The notes under the pieces: generated by a model
Database searches by the model: none
What the model saw: the letters and a program-made list of their open reading frames with translations, nothing else
What the model was told of the DNA's origin: nothing
Shown: positions 7,180 through 15,254 of the stretch, one piece after another
How the letters are laid out: every line of letters begins with the position of its first letter
How positions within the stretch are numbered: the stretch's first letter is position 1
DNA from: JBBBNV01 sp037137075
Lineage (GTDB): Bacteria > Bacillota > Bacilli > Paenibacillales > NBRC-103111
Direction: 5' to 3'
Assembly: GCF_037137075.1 (NCBI RefSeq)
Contig: NZ_JBBBNV010000006.1
Coordinates: forward strand, 62,001 to 126,000
DNA: 64,000 nucleotides
Position numbers and translations under genes: made by a program

Positions 7180-8175
7180 ATGTCGCAAACCATGCAAGCG
7201 GAAACGTCCATCGCATCTGTCAAAGGCTCGATCGCCGATTGTGTCGGCCATACGCCGCTCGTTCATTTAAGCAGACTGTTTCCGCAAAAGCATGTGCAGG
7301 TCGTAGCCAAGCTGGAATATATGAATCCTGGCGGCAGCATGAAGGATCGTCCAGCCCGGTACATTATCGAGCAGGGACTGCGCAGCGGGGCCATCCATAC
7401 CCGTACGCACATTATTGAAAGCACCTCGGGCAATCTGGGCGTCGCGCTGGCGATGATCTCACGTATTTACGGCTTAACGGTCACATGCGTCGTCGATCCC
7501 AAGATCGCCACAACGAATCTGAATATATTGCGGCAAATGGGCGCAAACATCGAGATGGTGGAGGAGCGCGACGATCAGGGCGGCTATTTGCAAACCCGCA
7601 TCCGCCGGGTCAACGAGCTGCTTCAGCAGGACCCGAACGGATTCTGGATTAACCAATATGCCAATGAAAACAATTGGCGGGCCCATTACGCCGGAACCGG
7701 CACGGAAATCGTGAATGACCTCGATTATGCGGACATTCTCGTAGCCGGAGTAAGCACGTCGGGCAGCATCATGGGAACGAGCCGCAAAATGCGCGAGAAA
7801 TTCCCGTTTCTGCGGGTGGTAGCGGTGGACGCGGTTGGCTCCATCCTGTTCGGCGGAGCGCCGGGCAAGCGGGAGCTGCCGGGCATCGGGGCCAGCCGGG
7901 TGCCGGAGCTGCTAAACCATTCCGAGATTGACCACGTCTTCCATATCAGCGACAGAGAGTCGGCAGAAGGGTGCCGGGCGCTGCTGCTGAAGGAAGGGAT
8001 TTTCGCCGGCGGTTCCTCCGGCTCCATCGTGGCTGCAATCGGCAAGCTGCTTCCGTCTCTGGAGACCAGAGCCGATCGCCCGCTTCGGGTGGTTACGCTG
8101 CTGCCGGACCGCGGGGATCGATACCTGGACCTCGTATACGATGATCAATGGGTCGCCCATTTACCCTCCGAATAG
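7180..8175 (+). CDS. sbnA: SbnA-like 2,3-diaminopropionate precursor synthase (PLP)
   Basis: The 331-residue protein belongs to the cysteine synthase/CBS fold-type II PLP enzymes. The PLP lysine is K55 in GGSMKDRPA; the STSGNLGVALA loop binds the amino-acid carboxylate and GGSSGS binds the phosphate. In the staphyloferrin B pathway SbnA joins O-phosphoserine and glutamate into N-(1-amino-1-carboxy-2-ethyl)glutamate. I prefer SbnA to a true cysteine synthase because an SbnB homologue follows within 14 nt and NIS synthetases follow that. The start has a perfect AAGGAGGA site and a Fur box 43 nt upstream. No sbnI-like O-phosphoserine kinase is in the window, so that substrate presumably comes from serine biosynthesis. 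Confidence 0.88.
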   Translation: MSQTMQAETSIASVKGSIADCVGHTPLVHLSRLFPQKHVQVVAKLEYMNPGGSMKDRPARYIIEQGLRSGAIHTRTHIIESTSGNLGVALAMISRIYGLTVTCVVDPKIATTNLNILRQMGANIEMVEERDDQGGYLQTRIRRVNELLQQDPNGFWINQYANENNWRAHYAGTGTEIVNDLDYADILVAGVSTSGSIMGTSRKMREKFPFLRVVAVDAVGSILFGGAPGKRELPGIGASRVPELLNHSEIDHVFHISDRESAEGCRALLLKEGIFAGGSSGSIVAAIGKLLPSLETRADRPLRVVTLLPDRGDRYLDLVYDDQWVAHLPSE

Positions 8176-8188
8176 AAAGGTGAGAACA

Positions 8189-9250
8189 ATGATGAACTCA
8201 GTCACTCCAGAAGCAGCAGCCTCCCGGGGCCAGTCCGGCTCCGCACCTACGCTGCTTTATTTAAACCGGGAAGCGATCGCCGCTTTGGGCGGCGGTTCCT
8301 CCCGCTTATATGCCGAAGCCTTGGAAGAAGCATTGACGCTGCATGCCGAGGGAGACTTCGTGCAGCCGCTGAAGCCGTATTTGCGGTCGGCCGGGAAGGA
8401 AGGGCATATTGCAGACCGGATTATCGCCATGCCCGCCCATATTGGCGGAGAGCAGCCGTTGTCCGGCATCAAGTGGATTGGAAGCAAGCATGACAATCCT
8501 CAGGTCAGGGGGATGGAGCGGGCCAGCGGGGTTATCGTGCTGAATGATGCCGAGAGCCATTATCCGGTGGCCGTAATGGAGGCGGGGCTTATCAGCAGTA
8601 TGAGAACGGCGGCGGTTACCGTTGTGGCGGCCCGCTATTTGGCCCGCCAAGGCTTTCAGGAACTGAGCTGCGTCGGCTGCGGGCTGATTGCCAAGGCCCA
8701 GCTGACCTCGATGCTGGAGCATTACCCGCACGTGGAGCGGGTTCATTTGTATGACCAGTCCGGACAGGCGGCGGAGAAGCTCTCCGAAATTTTGCGCGTG
8801 CTGTTCCCGCAGGTGCGGGTTACGGTTCATTCCAGCGCGGAGCAAGCCGTAAGACAAGGCGAGGTAGTGATCACCTGCACAGTGACCGATACACCATATA
8901 TTCATTTCGACTGGCTTCGCAAAGGGGCATTCGTGAGCAACATCTCGATTATGGATGTGCATAAGGAAGCCTATATTTTAGCGGACAAAGTTATTGTAGA
9001 CGACTGGGAGCAGTCGAACCGGGAGAAAAAGGTGCTCAACCAGCTTGTCCTGGAGGGACGCTTCTCCAGAGAGCAGCTTCATGCCGAGCTGGGAGAAATC
9101 GTAACCGGCAGCAAGGCCGGCAGGGAGAAGGAAGAGGAGATTATTATATTGAACCCGATGGGGATGGCGATTGAGGATATCGCTTGCGCCCGCCGTATTT
9201 ATACCGAAGCGCTTAAGGAAGGAGTCGGCTTGCAGCTGCCGCTTTATTAG
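8189..9250 (+). CDS. sbnB: SbnB-like dehydrogenase (ornithine cyclodeaminase family)
   Basis: The protein has 353 residues from the ATG at 8189, chosen because GAAAGGTGAG precedes it; an in-frame ATG at 8141 would overlap sbnA. It is a member of the ornithine cyclodeaminase/mu-crystallin family: SSMRTAAVTVVAARYLA carries the substrate-binding Arg, and SCVGCGLIAKAQL is the NAD(H)-binding glycine motif. SbnB oxidatively splits the SbnA product to L-2,3-diaminopropionate and 2-oxoglutarate. It starts 13 nt after sbnA and is surely co-transcribed. The sbnAB pair also occurs in other diaminopropionate-containing natural-product clusters, but the neighbours here point to a carboxylate siderophore. 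Confidence 0.88.
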   Translation: MMNSVTPEAAASRGQSGSAPTLLYLNREAIAALGGGSSRLYAEALEEALTLHAEGDFVQPLKPYLRSAGKEGHIADRIIAMPAHIGGEQPLSGIKWIGSKHDNPQVRGMERASGVIVLNDAESHYPVAVMEAGLISSMRTAAVTVVAARYLARQGFQELSCVGCGLIAKAQLTSMLEHYPHVERVHLYDQSGQAAEKLSEILRVLFPQVRVTVHSSAEQAVRQGEVVITCTVTDTPYIHFDWLRKGAFVSNISIMDVHKEAYILADKVIVDDWEQSNREKKVLNQLVLEGRFSREQLHAELGEIVTGSKAGREKEEEIIILNPMGMAIEDIACARRIYTEALKEGVGLQLPLY

Positions 9251-9363
9251 GACGGGGAATGCGGAGCAGACGGACCGCAAAGCTGCAACAACCTTCGGAA
9301 ACGTTATGCCGTGCAAGCGGTCAAATCGCAAATCAGGAACATGTGAGGAAGGGAGATCAGAGC

Positions 9364-11304
9364 ATGCTGCCCAAATATGAGCTTCCTTTAGCGGAAACGG
9401 CGGATTGCCGCGTGCTGGCAGAGCAGGCGGCTGTCCGGGGAATGCTGAACTGCTACCTGCGGGAAACCGGTATCTATGATCCGCGGTTATCCATGGCGGC
9501 GGGAAGCCGAGAGCTGTTCACTGAAGAAGCCGGGATAGCCTCGGATGGACACGGAGAACAACGCTCCGGCGCTTCGGCAGTTACGCCGGCCGATGCTCGG
9601 CTGCGGCTTGTGCTGGGCCGTTTGGAGGGTACGCAGGAAGAGGCCTTTGCCGTTCATTTGCCCCGAAGCGGGGTATGGATAGCGGGCCAGCTTAACTACT
9701 TCTCTGCGACCGGACAGCATCAGTACGGAGCTGCCTTGTATACGTGGAACGAACGGGATGGGGAGGTACAGCCGGCATTGCCGGAGCAGCTCATCGATCG
9801 GCTGCTGGCGGAGGTGAGCCTTCGTGATCAGGAAGCGGCGAGAGAGCGCCGGGCAGCGGAAATGCGGGGACAGATTACTAACAGCATCCGGCGGATGGCG
9901 CTCTATCTGGAGCATGCCGCCGTGGACCGGGAAGCTGTCGGCATCAGGCCGCTGGACTATATCCGGTCGGAGCAATCGCTTCTGGCAGGACATCCGTTCC
10001 ATCCGACACCCAAAAGCTCGGAAGGGTTCACCGACGCCGAATTAGGCCAATTCGCGCCGGAGCTGGGAGCTTCATTCCAGCTTCATTATATGGCCGTTTC
10101 CAAGGAGCTGCTGATCGAAGAATGGATTGGGGAGCCGTTCCCTGTTCCGTCGGCGGTTCAACGGACGGCGGCGGAGAAGCTCGGACCGATGGCGGACGGA
10201 TACTGCCTGCTGCCGCTTCATCCGTGGCAGGCCGAGTATGTCTCTGCGCTGGGACCGGTCCGGCAAATGAAGAAGCAGGGCAAGCTGGTCGATTTGGGCC
10301 CGCTCGGGGAGCCGGTCTATCCGACCTCATCGGTGCGCACGGTGTGGGACCCGGCGGCCGGGGTGTTTTACAAGCTGCCGCTTCATGTCCGGATTACGAA
10401 TTTCATCCGGGAGAACACGCCTAGTCAAATCAGGCGAACGATGGATGCCGCACTTGTTCTGCGGCAGGCGTTCCGGCAAGGCGCACGCGGGGGGTATGAG
10501 CAGGACGGCATGTGTATTTTGCCGGAGACCGGCTTTCAGACCGTGCAGGCCTTTACGACAGGCGGCATTTCGGCCCTGGATCGGGAGCAGCTGCTGGCCA
10601 GCTTTGCTGTCGTTTACCGGCAGGCTGAGGAAATCGCGGGGGCCAATCAAGCGAGCTGCTTTGTAATCGCTTCTTTGCTGGAACAGGTGCCGGGCCAAAA
10701 CGAGCCGCTGCTGTTTCAGGCGGTGCGGCAGTCCAATCAGGGTCTCCTGCCAGACTGGGGGGACTGGCTGCTCCGGTATTTGGAGCTCTCCCTGCTGCCG
10801 CTCATCCGCGTATTCGCAAGCAAAGGAATCAGCCTGGAAGCGCATGTCCAGAATTCGCTCGTGAAGCTGGAGCAGGGTCTCCCGGTTCGCTATTTTGTGC
10901 GCGATCTGGAGGGGATTAGCATCAGCGAAGCCAAAGCGGCCCGGCTTGCATGGGCTCCGCAGGTGGTCCCGTCAAACAGCCCGGTACTGTACACCGAGGC
11001 GGAAGCATGGCTGCGTCTAAAATATTATTTTATTGTCAATCACCTGGGGGCGCTCATTCATACCATTGCCAGAGCGAACCGGCAAGACGAGCTTGTTTAT
11101 TGGCGGGTAGCGCGGACACTGCTTGAGGAGCAGCTCGCGCGCAGCGGTCCGGAGGATGAATGGACCGGCTGGCTGCTGGATTTGCTGACGTGCCGCGAAT
11201 TGCCGGCGAAGGCCAATCTGATCAGCCGTTTTCAGGAACGGGGAGAAACGCCGGATTTCATTACGATACCGAATCCGATTTACGAATGCGGGGGGAGTCG
11301 ATGA
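9364..11304 (+). CDS. sbnC: IucA/IucC-family NIS siderophore synthetase (SbnC position)
   Basis: The 646-residue protein starts at the ATG at 9364 behind AGGAAGGGAG; longer in-frame starts lack a site. Family motifs are in order: GHPFHPTPKSSEGF near 209-222 (ATP phosphate binding), LPLHPWQ near 281-287, SSVRTV near 322, KLPLHVRITN, and EAHVQNSLV near 492-500. NIS synthetases adenylate a carboxylic acid and couple it to an amine. By position behind sbnB it corresponds to SbnC, the last step of staphyloferrin B assembly, but the order in this operon is changed, so the exact substrate is inference. The stop TGA overlaps the next ATG (ATGA), so translation is coupled. It is about 60 residues longer than staphylococcal SbnC. 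Confidence 0.85.
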   Translation: MLPKYELPLAETADCRVLAEQAAVRGMLNCYLRETGIYDPRLSMAAGSRELFTEEAGIASDGHGEQRSGASAVTPADARLRLVLGRLEGTQEEAFAVHLPRSGVWIAGQLNYFSATGQHQYGAALYTWNERDGEVQPALPEQLIDRLLAEVSLRDQEAARERRAAEMRGQITNSIRRMALYLEHAAVDREAVGIRPLDYIRSEQSLLAGHPFHPTPKSSEGFTDAELGQFAPELGASFQLHYMAVSKELLIEEWIGEPFPVPSAVQRTAAEKLGPMADGYCLLPLHPWQAEYVSALGPVRQMKKQGKLVDLGPLGEPVYPTSSVRTVWDPAAGVFYKLPLHVRITNFIRENTPSQIRRTMDAALVLRQAFRQGARGGYEQDGMCILPETGFQTVQAFTTGGISALDREQLLASFAVVYRQAEEIAGANQASCFVIASLLEQVPGQNEPLLFQAVRQSNQGLLPDWGDWLLRYLELSLLPLIRVFASKGISLEAHVQNSLVKLEQGLPVRYFVRDLEGISISEAKAARLAWAPQVVPSNSPVLYTEAEAWLRLKYYFIVNHLGALIHTIARANRQDELVYWRVARTLLEEQLARSGPEDEWTGWLLDLLTCRELPAKANLISRFQERGETPDFITIPNPIYECGGSR

Positions 11305-13157
11305 GTGTGCAGCAGATGACAGCTGCGGCAAGTGGCGCGCAAATCAACGACGGAGTGGAAGCCATCCGCTCGTCGGCGTACAAAAAGGTTGAAGGAAGAA
11401 TGATTCGCCAGTTGGTTGAGGCGCTCCTGTACGAGCAGCTTGTTCCTTGCGAGCGAATAGTGGCTGCAGCTCCCGGTGAAGAGGATCAGGCCGTGCTTCG
11501 CGGACTTGAGGCCGGAGGGGAAGGTGCGGCCTATGTCTGCTTTTACCGGCAAAAGCAAAGCTTCGGGCGCATCCGGCTGAGCCGATCGAGGCCTGTGGAA
11601 CGGGTCGGGGCGGACGGAACCCGGAGCGAGGCCCGGCTGGCGGATTTCGTGATCGAGGTGCTCGGAGGCGTTGTGCAGCCGGAGCGGCTGCGCCAGTTTA
11701 TGGAGGAGCTCGGGCAGACGCTGCTGAAGGATACCCAGGCCCATCATGCGAATCCCTATGAAGAGCTGACCGGGGAACAGCGGCACTATGATGAGCTGGA
11801 AGGAAACATTTTGGACGGCCATCCGTATCATCCGTGCTACAAATCCAGAATCGGCTTTAATCTGGAGGACAATGCCGCCTTTGGTCCGGAATTCAAGCCG
11901 GAGCTGAAGCTGCTGTGGCTTGCGGTTGCGAAGGAGGAAAGCGAGCAGGCCAGCTCGGCCTCCCTTGTATATGACGAATTCCTGCAAGCGGAGCTTGGGG
12001 CCAAGGTATGGGAAGGGTTTGCTGCGAAGCTTGCTGCGGCAGGACGGCAGCCGGATGATTACCGTTTCATCCCGGTTCATCCCTGGCAGTGGCGGGAAAC
12101 GCTGATCCGTGTTTTCCACCGCCAGCTTGCCGAAGGACGTATGGTTGTACTCGGCGAAGGTACGGATGTATACCGCCCGCAGCAATCCATCCGTACCTTA
12201 GCGAACAGCTCCCGGAAGGAACGGTCTTATGTAAAGCTGCCGATGAATCTGATTAACACCTCGACCGGGCGTATGCTGGCGAAGCATACCGTGCTGAATG
12301 CGCCGATCATTTCGGATTGGTTAAGCACTTTGGTGCAGCAGGATGAGGATGCGCTCCGGCCGGATTTCATCCTGCTCCGGGAAGAAGCTGGAGCAGCGTA
12401 TAACCATGAGTGCCTGCCGGAGCAGCTTCGGTCCACGGCCTACGGGACGCTCGGGGTGATTTGGCGGGAGAGCCTGCACCGCTATTTGCTGGAAGGGGAA
12501 GAGGCTGTGCCGTTTAACGGCTTGTGCCATGTACAGCGTTCGGGGCGACCGCTCATCGATCCGTGGATACGTGAGCAGGGGGTTGAGTCCTGGACGGAGC
12601 AGCTTCTGCAGGCGGCGGTTGATCCTTTAATCCATCTTTTGTTCGCGCACGGCGTGGCTTTGGAATCTCATGCCCAGAATATGATTCTCATCCACCGTGG
12701 CGGCATCCCGGTCCGGACGGCGTTTAAGGATTTTCATGACGGAGTCCGTTTTTCACGCGGTCATTTGGCTAAGCCGGAGCACTGCCCGCAGCTGCATGCG
12801 CTCTCGGAGCATCATGCACGGGTCAACCCGAATTCGTTTATCGAGACGGATGCTGCTGCGGTTGTTCGGGATTTCGTACACGATGCCTTTTTCTTTATTA
12901 ACCTGACCGAGCTTTGTTTATTTCTGGAAGAGCATTACGGCTTGCCGGAGCAGCAGTTCTGGAGAATGACGGCCGGACGGATTCATGAATACCGCCGCCA
13001 GCATCCGCAGCATGAAGCGCGCTTTCGGGCCTTCGATTTGTTTGCGGAAACGATTCAGGTCGAGCAGCTGACCGCCCGGCGTTTGTTCGGGGATACGGAG
13101 GTGCGTCTTCAGGATGCGCCGAATCCGCTGTATCCGTTCCGGGAGGCCTCATGCTGA
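11301..13157 (+). CDS. sbnE: IucA/IucC-family NIS siderophore synthetase (SbnE position)
   Basis: The 618-residue protein starts at the ATG at 11301, inside the stop of the preceding synthetase. Motifs are GHPYHPCYKSRIGF near 173-186, VHPWQ near 259-263, the SIRTL loop, YVKLPMNLINTSTGR, LESHAQNMI and FKDFHDGVRFSR. The YHPCYKSRIGF form resembles citrate-using NIS enzymes, which fits SbnE (citrate plus L-2,3-diaminopropionate), though motif reading alone cannot prove acid specificity. It overlaps the aldolase-type gene that follows by 7 nt, placing it firmly inside the operon. Confidence 0.85.
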   Translation: MSVQQMTAAASGAQINDGVEAIRSSAYKKVEGRMIRQLVEALLYEQLVPCERIVAAAPGEEDQAVLRGLEAGGEGAAYVCFYRQKQSFGRIRLSRSRPVERVGADGTRSEARLADFVIEVLGGVVQPERLRQFMEELGQTLLKDTQAHHANPYEELTGEQRHYDELEGNILDGHPYHPCYKSRIGFNLEDNAAFGPEFKPELKLLWLAVAKEESEQASSASLVYDEFLQAELGAKVWEGFAAKLAAAGRQPDDYRFIPVHPWQWRETLIRVFHRQLAEGRMVVLGEGTDVYRPQQSIRTLANSSRKERSYVKLPMNLINTSTGRMLAKHTVLNAPIISDWLSTLVQQDEDALRPDFILLREEAGAAYNHECLPEQLRSTAYGTLGVIWRESLHRYLLEGEEAVPFNGLCHVQRSGRPLIDPWIREQGVESWTEQLLQAAVDPLIHLLFAHGVALESHAQNMILIHRGGIPVRTAFKDFHDGVRFSRGHLAKPEHCPQLHALSEHHARVNPNSFIETDAAAVVRDFVHDAFFFINLTELCLFLEEHYGLPEQQFWRMTAGRIHEYRRQHPQHEARFRAFDLFAETIQVEQLTARRLFGDTEVRLQDAPNPLYPFREASC

Positions 13158-13927
13158 AAAAAAACCGGCTGAAGCAGAAGCTGGCCGAAGGCTTGCCGGT
13201 ATTCGGGCTTCTGGGCTCCATTCCTTCGCCTTTGGTCGTAGAAATGGTAGGCTGCGCCGGATTTGACTTCATCATTATCGATACCGAGCATGTGATGGTC
13301 AATCCGGAAACGCTGGAGCATATGATCCGCGCTGCGGAAGCGGTCGAATTGACCGCTCTGGTTCGCGTATCGGAGCCGAATCCAAAAGAAATACTGCGTG
13401 TGCTGGACGCCGGAGCGCTGGGGATTGTCGTTCCCCATATAGAAACAAAGGAGCAGGCCGAGCTGATTGTACGCTCCTGCAAGTACAGCCCGGAGGGCAT
13501 GCGCAGCCTGAATAGCGGCCGGGCGGGTCAATTCGGCAAGTTTGATTTGACTCGTTATATCCGGGAGGCCAATGAGGAAGTGATGGTTGTTCCCATGATC
13601 GAGAGCAGGCTTGGCGTGGAGCAGGCGGAACACATCTTGTCCGTGCCCGGTATTGATATGGTGCTGGAGGGAGCGGCGGATTTGTCCCAATCCTACGGCA
13701 TTCCGTGGCAAACCCGCTCACCGGTCGTCAAGGAGGGGCTCCGTCAGGTTTATGCCGCTTCCCGTAAGTGCAGAGTTCCTTATTGCGCGATTCCCCGCGC
13801 TGCGGAGGACTATGCGGAGTGGCAGGGGCTCGGGGTGAATGCGTTTGTACTCGGCGACGAACGCGGTGTCGCCTTCCGGGCGCTGCGCAGCCATCTGCAG
13901 GCTTTCGCCCCGGCAGCCGGAACGTGA
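13151..13927 (+). CDS. sbnG: SbnG-like citrate synthase (HpcH/HpaI aldolase fold)
   Basis: The 258-residue protein belongs to the class II HpcH/HpaI aldolase family. LGSIPSPLVVEMVGCAGFDF is followed by the metal- and substrate-site segments IIDTEHVMVNPETL, LVRVSEPNPKEIL, DAGALGIVVPHIET and VVPMIESRLGVEQAEHI. SbnG of Staphylococcus (259 residues) condenses oxaloacetate and acetyl-CoA into citrate outside the TCA cycle, so siderophore production can continue when the TCA cycle is off. The length and the placement between NIS synthetases and a decarboxylase make this role much more likely than aromatic degradation. It overlaps the preceding gene by 7 nt. Confidence 0.87.
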   Translation: MLKKNRLKQKLAEGLPVFGLLGSIPSPLVVEMVGCAGFDFIIIDTEHVMVNPETLEHMIRAAEAVELTALVRVSEPNPKEILRVLDAGALGIVVPHIETKEQAELIVRSCKYSPEGMRSLNSGRAGQFGKFDLTRYIREANEEVMVVPMIESRLGVEQAEHILSVPGIDMVLEGAADLSQSYGIPWQTRSPVVKEGLRQVYAASRKCRVPYCAIPRAAEDYAEWQGLGVNAFVLGDERGVAFRALRSHLQAFAPAAGT

Positions 13928-14010
13928 TGCCGATGGCGGCGAAGCCATTAAACCGGGTTCATACACAAAGTCAAAACACGCAGCTGCGGGCTGCTGAAAG
14001 GTGCAGGTGA

Positions 14011-15252
14011 TTGACGTTGAAGCAGGTGGTTCTGGAACGCAAGGTCGTATCTGTTATTGAGCAGTGGAAGCGGGAGAAAGCAGACCCGGTGTGCGCGTTT
14101 TTGTATGATTTGCCAGCTTTGCGGGAGCGCGGAGAGCAGTGCATCAGCTCTCTTCCGCAGGGCTGCCGCTTATTTTATGCGATGAAGGCCAATCCGGATC
14201 GGCGTCTGCTGGAATGTCTGGCTCCCATTGTCCATGGCTTCGAGACGGCATCCATCGGTGAAATTCGCAAAGTCCGGGAGGTATCGCCAGACAAGCCGAT
14301 TATTTTCGGAGGGCCCTGCAAAAAGGATTCCGAAATCCGGGAAGCGCTCCAGCACGGCGTGATGCTTCTTCATGCGGAGAGCAAACACGAGCTGCGGCGC
14401 ATTTCTTGGATTGCGGGTCAGCTCGGTGTGGTCGCGTCAGTTCTGATTCGCGTCAATCTGCGTGCATCGTTCCCCGAGGCGACCCTGGTGATGGCCGGCC
14501 GCCCAACCCAATTCGGAGTAGATGAGCAGGAGGCGCCCGAGGCCATCCGTTTGGCGCAGTCTCTGCCGCATTTGAGACTGGAGGGCTTCCACCTGCATTC
14601 CATATCCAATAATTTGGATGCCCGGCTGCATGTCCGGCTCGTCTCTGTCTATCTGGAGCGGGTGAGGGAATGGCAGGAGCGCTTTGAGCTGAAGCTGCGG
14701 TATTTGAATGCCGGCGGGGGCTTCGGAATTTCGTACACCGATCTGGACCAAACCTTTGCGTGGCCGGAGTTCACGGATGGGCTCACCCGGCTGCTGGAGC
14801 AGCAGCGAATCCCCGGCGTGGAGCTTTTGTTCGAGCCGGGCCGTTACTTGGCCGCCGCCTGCGGCTATTACGCTGCCGAGGTGATTGATTTGAAGTGCAA
14901 CCACGGCAAGCACTATGCGGTGCTGCGGGGCGGATCGCATCATTTCCGGCTGCCCGGGGCCTGGCAGCACAGCCATCCGTTCGAAATCATCCCCTTGGAG
15001 CAGTGGGAGTATCCGTTTGAACGTCCTGAAGTGCGGCATGTTGAGATTACTGCGGCCGGGGAGCTGTGCACGCCGAAGGATGTACTGGCCAGGGACGTGA
15101 ATGTTGCCCGGCTTCGTGCCGGAGATGTGCTGCTGTTCCGTTACACAGGCGCATATGGCTGGACGATCTCGGCGCATGATTTCCTGAGTCATCCTCACCC
15201 GGCGCATATTTATATGGACGATGCAGCCGCAGGGCCAAAAGGGGAGGAATAA
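14011..15252 (+). CDS. sbnH: SbnH-like PLP-dependent decarboxylase
   Basis: The 413-residue protein is of the fold-type III (alanine racemase-like) decarboxylase family. The PLP lysine is in FYAMKANPDRRLL (about 52-64). LEGFHLHSISNN, LNAGGGFGISY and FEPGRYLAAAC supply the cofactor pocket, and GELCTPKDVLARDV carries the conserved cysteine and aspartate of the dimer active site. In staphyloferrin B synthesis SbnH decarboxylates citryl-diaminopropionate to citryl-diaminoethane. The likely start is TTG at 14011 with GAAAGGTG upstream; 83 nt separate it from sbnG with no terminator. A diaminopimelate decarboxylase is the alternative family member, but the context argues against it. Confidence 0.87.
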   Translation: MTLKQVVLERKVVSVIEQWKREKADPVCAFLYDLPALRERGEQCISSLPQGCRLFYAMKANPDRRLLECLAPIVHGFETASIGEIRKVREVSPDKPIIFGGPCKKDSEIREALQHGVMLLHAESKHELRRISWIAGQLGVVASVLIRVNLRASFPEATLVMAGRPTQFGVDEQEAPEAIRLAQSLPHLRLEGFHLHSISNNLDARLHVRLVSVYLERVREWQERFELKLRYLNAGGGFGISYTDLDQTFAWPEFTDGLTRLLEQQRIPGVELLFEPGRYLAAACGYYAAEVIDLKCNHGKHYAVLRGGSHHFRLPGAWQHSHPFEIIPLEQWEYPFERPEVRHVEITAAGELCTPKDVLARDVNVARLRAGDVLLFRYTGAYGWTISAHDFLSHPHPAHIYMDDAAAGPKGEE

Positions 15253-15254
15253 CA

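Noticed and set aside
7050..7418. 122-codon frame before and across sbnA
   Set aside because: It covers the Fur box and the ribosome site of sbnA, so it is inconsistent with the regulatory layout.
7180..8175. Plain cysteine synthase
   Set aside because: The fold is the same, but immediate coupling to an SbnB-type dehydrogenase and NIS synthetases makes the diaminopropionate role far more likely.
11280..12185. 301-codon minus-strand frame across two NIS synthetases
   Set aside because: It spans the boundary of two overlapping real genes and encodes no recognisable domain.
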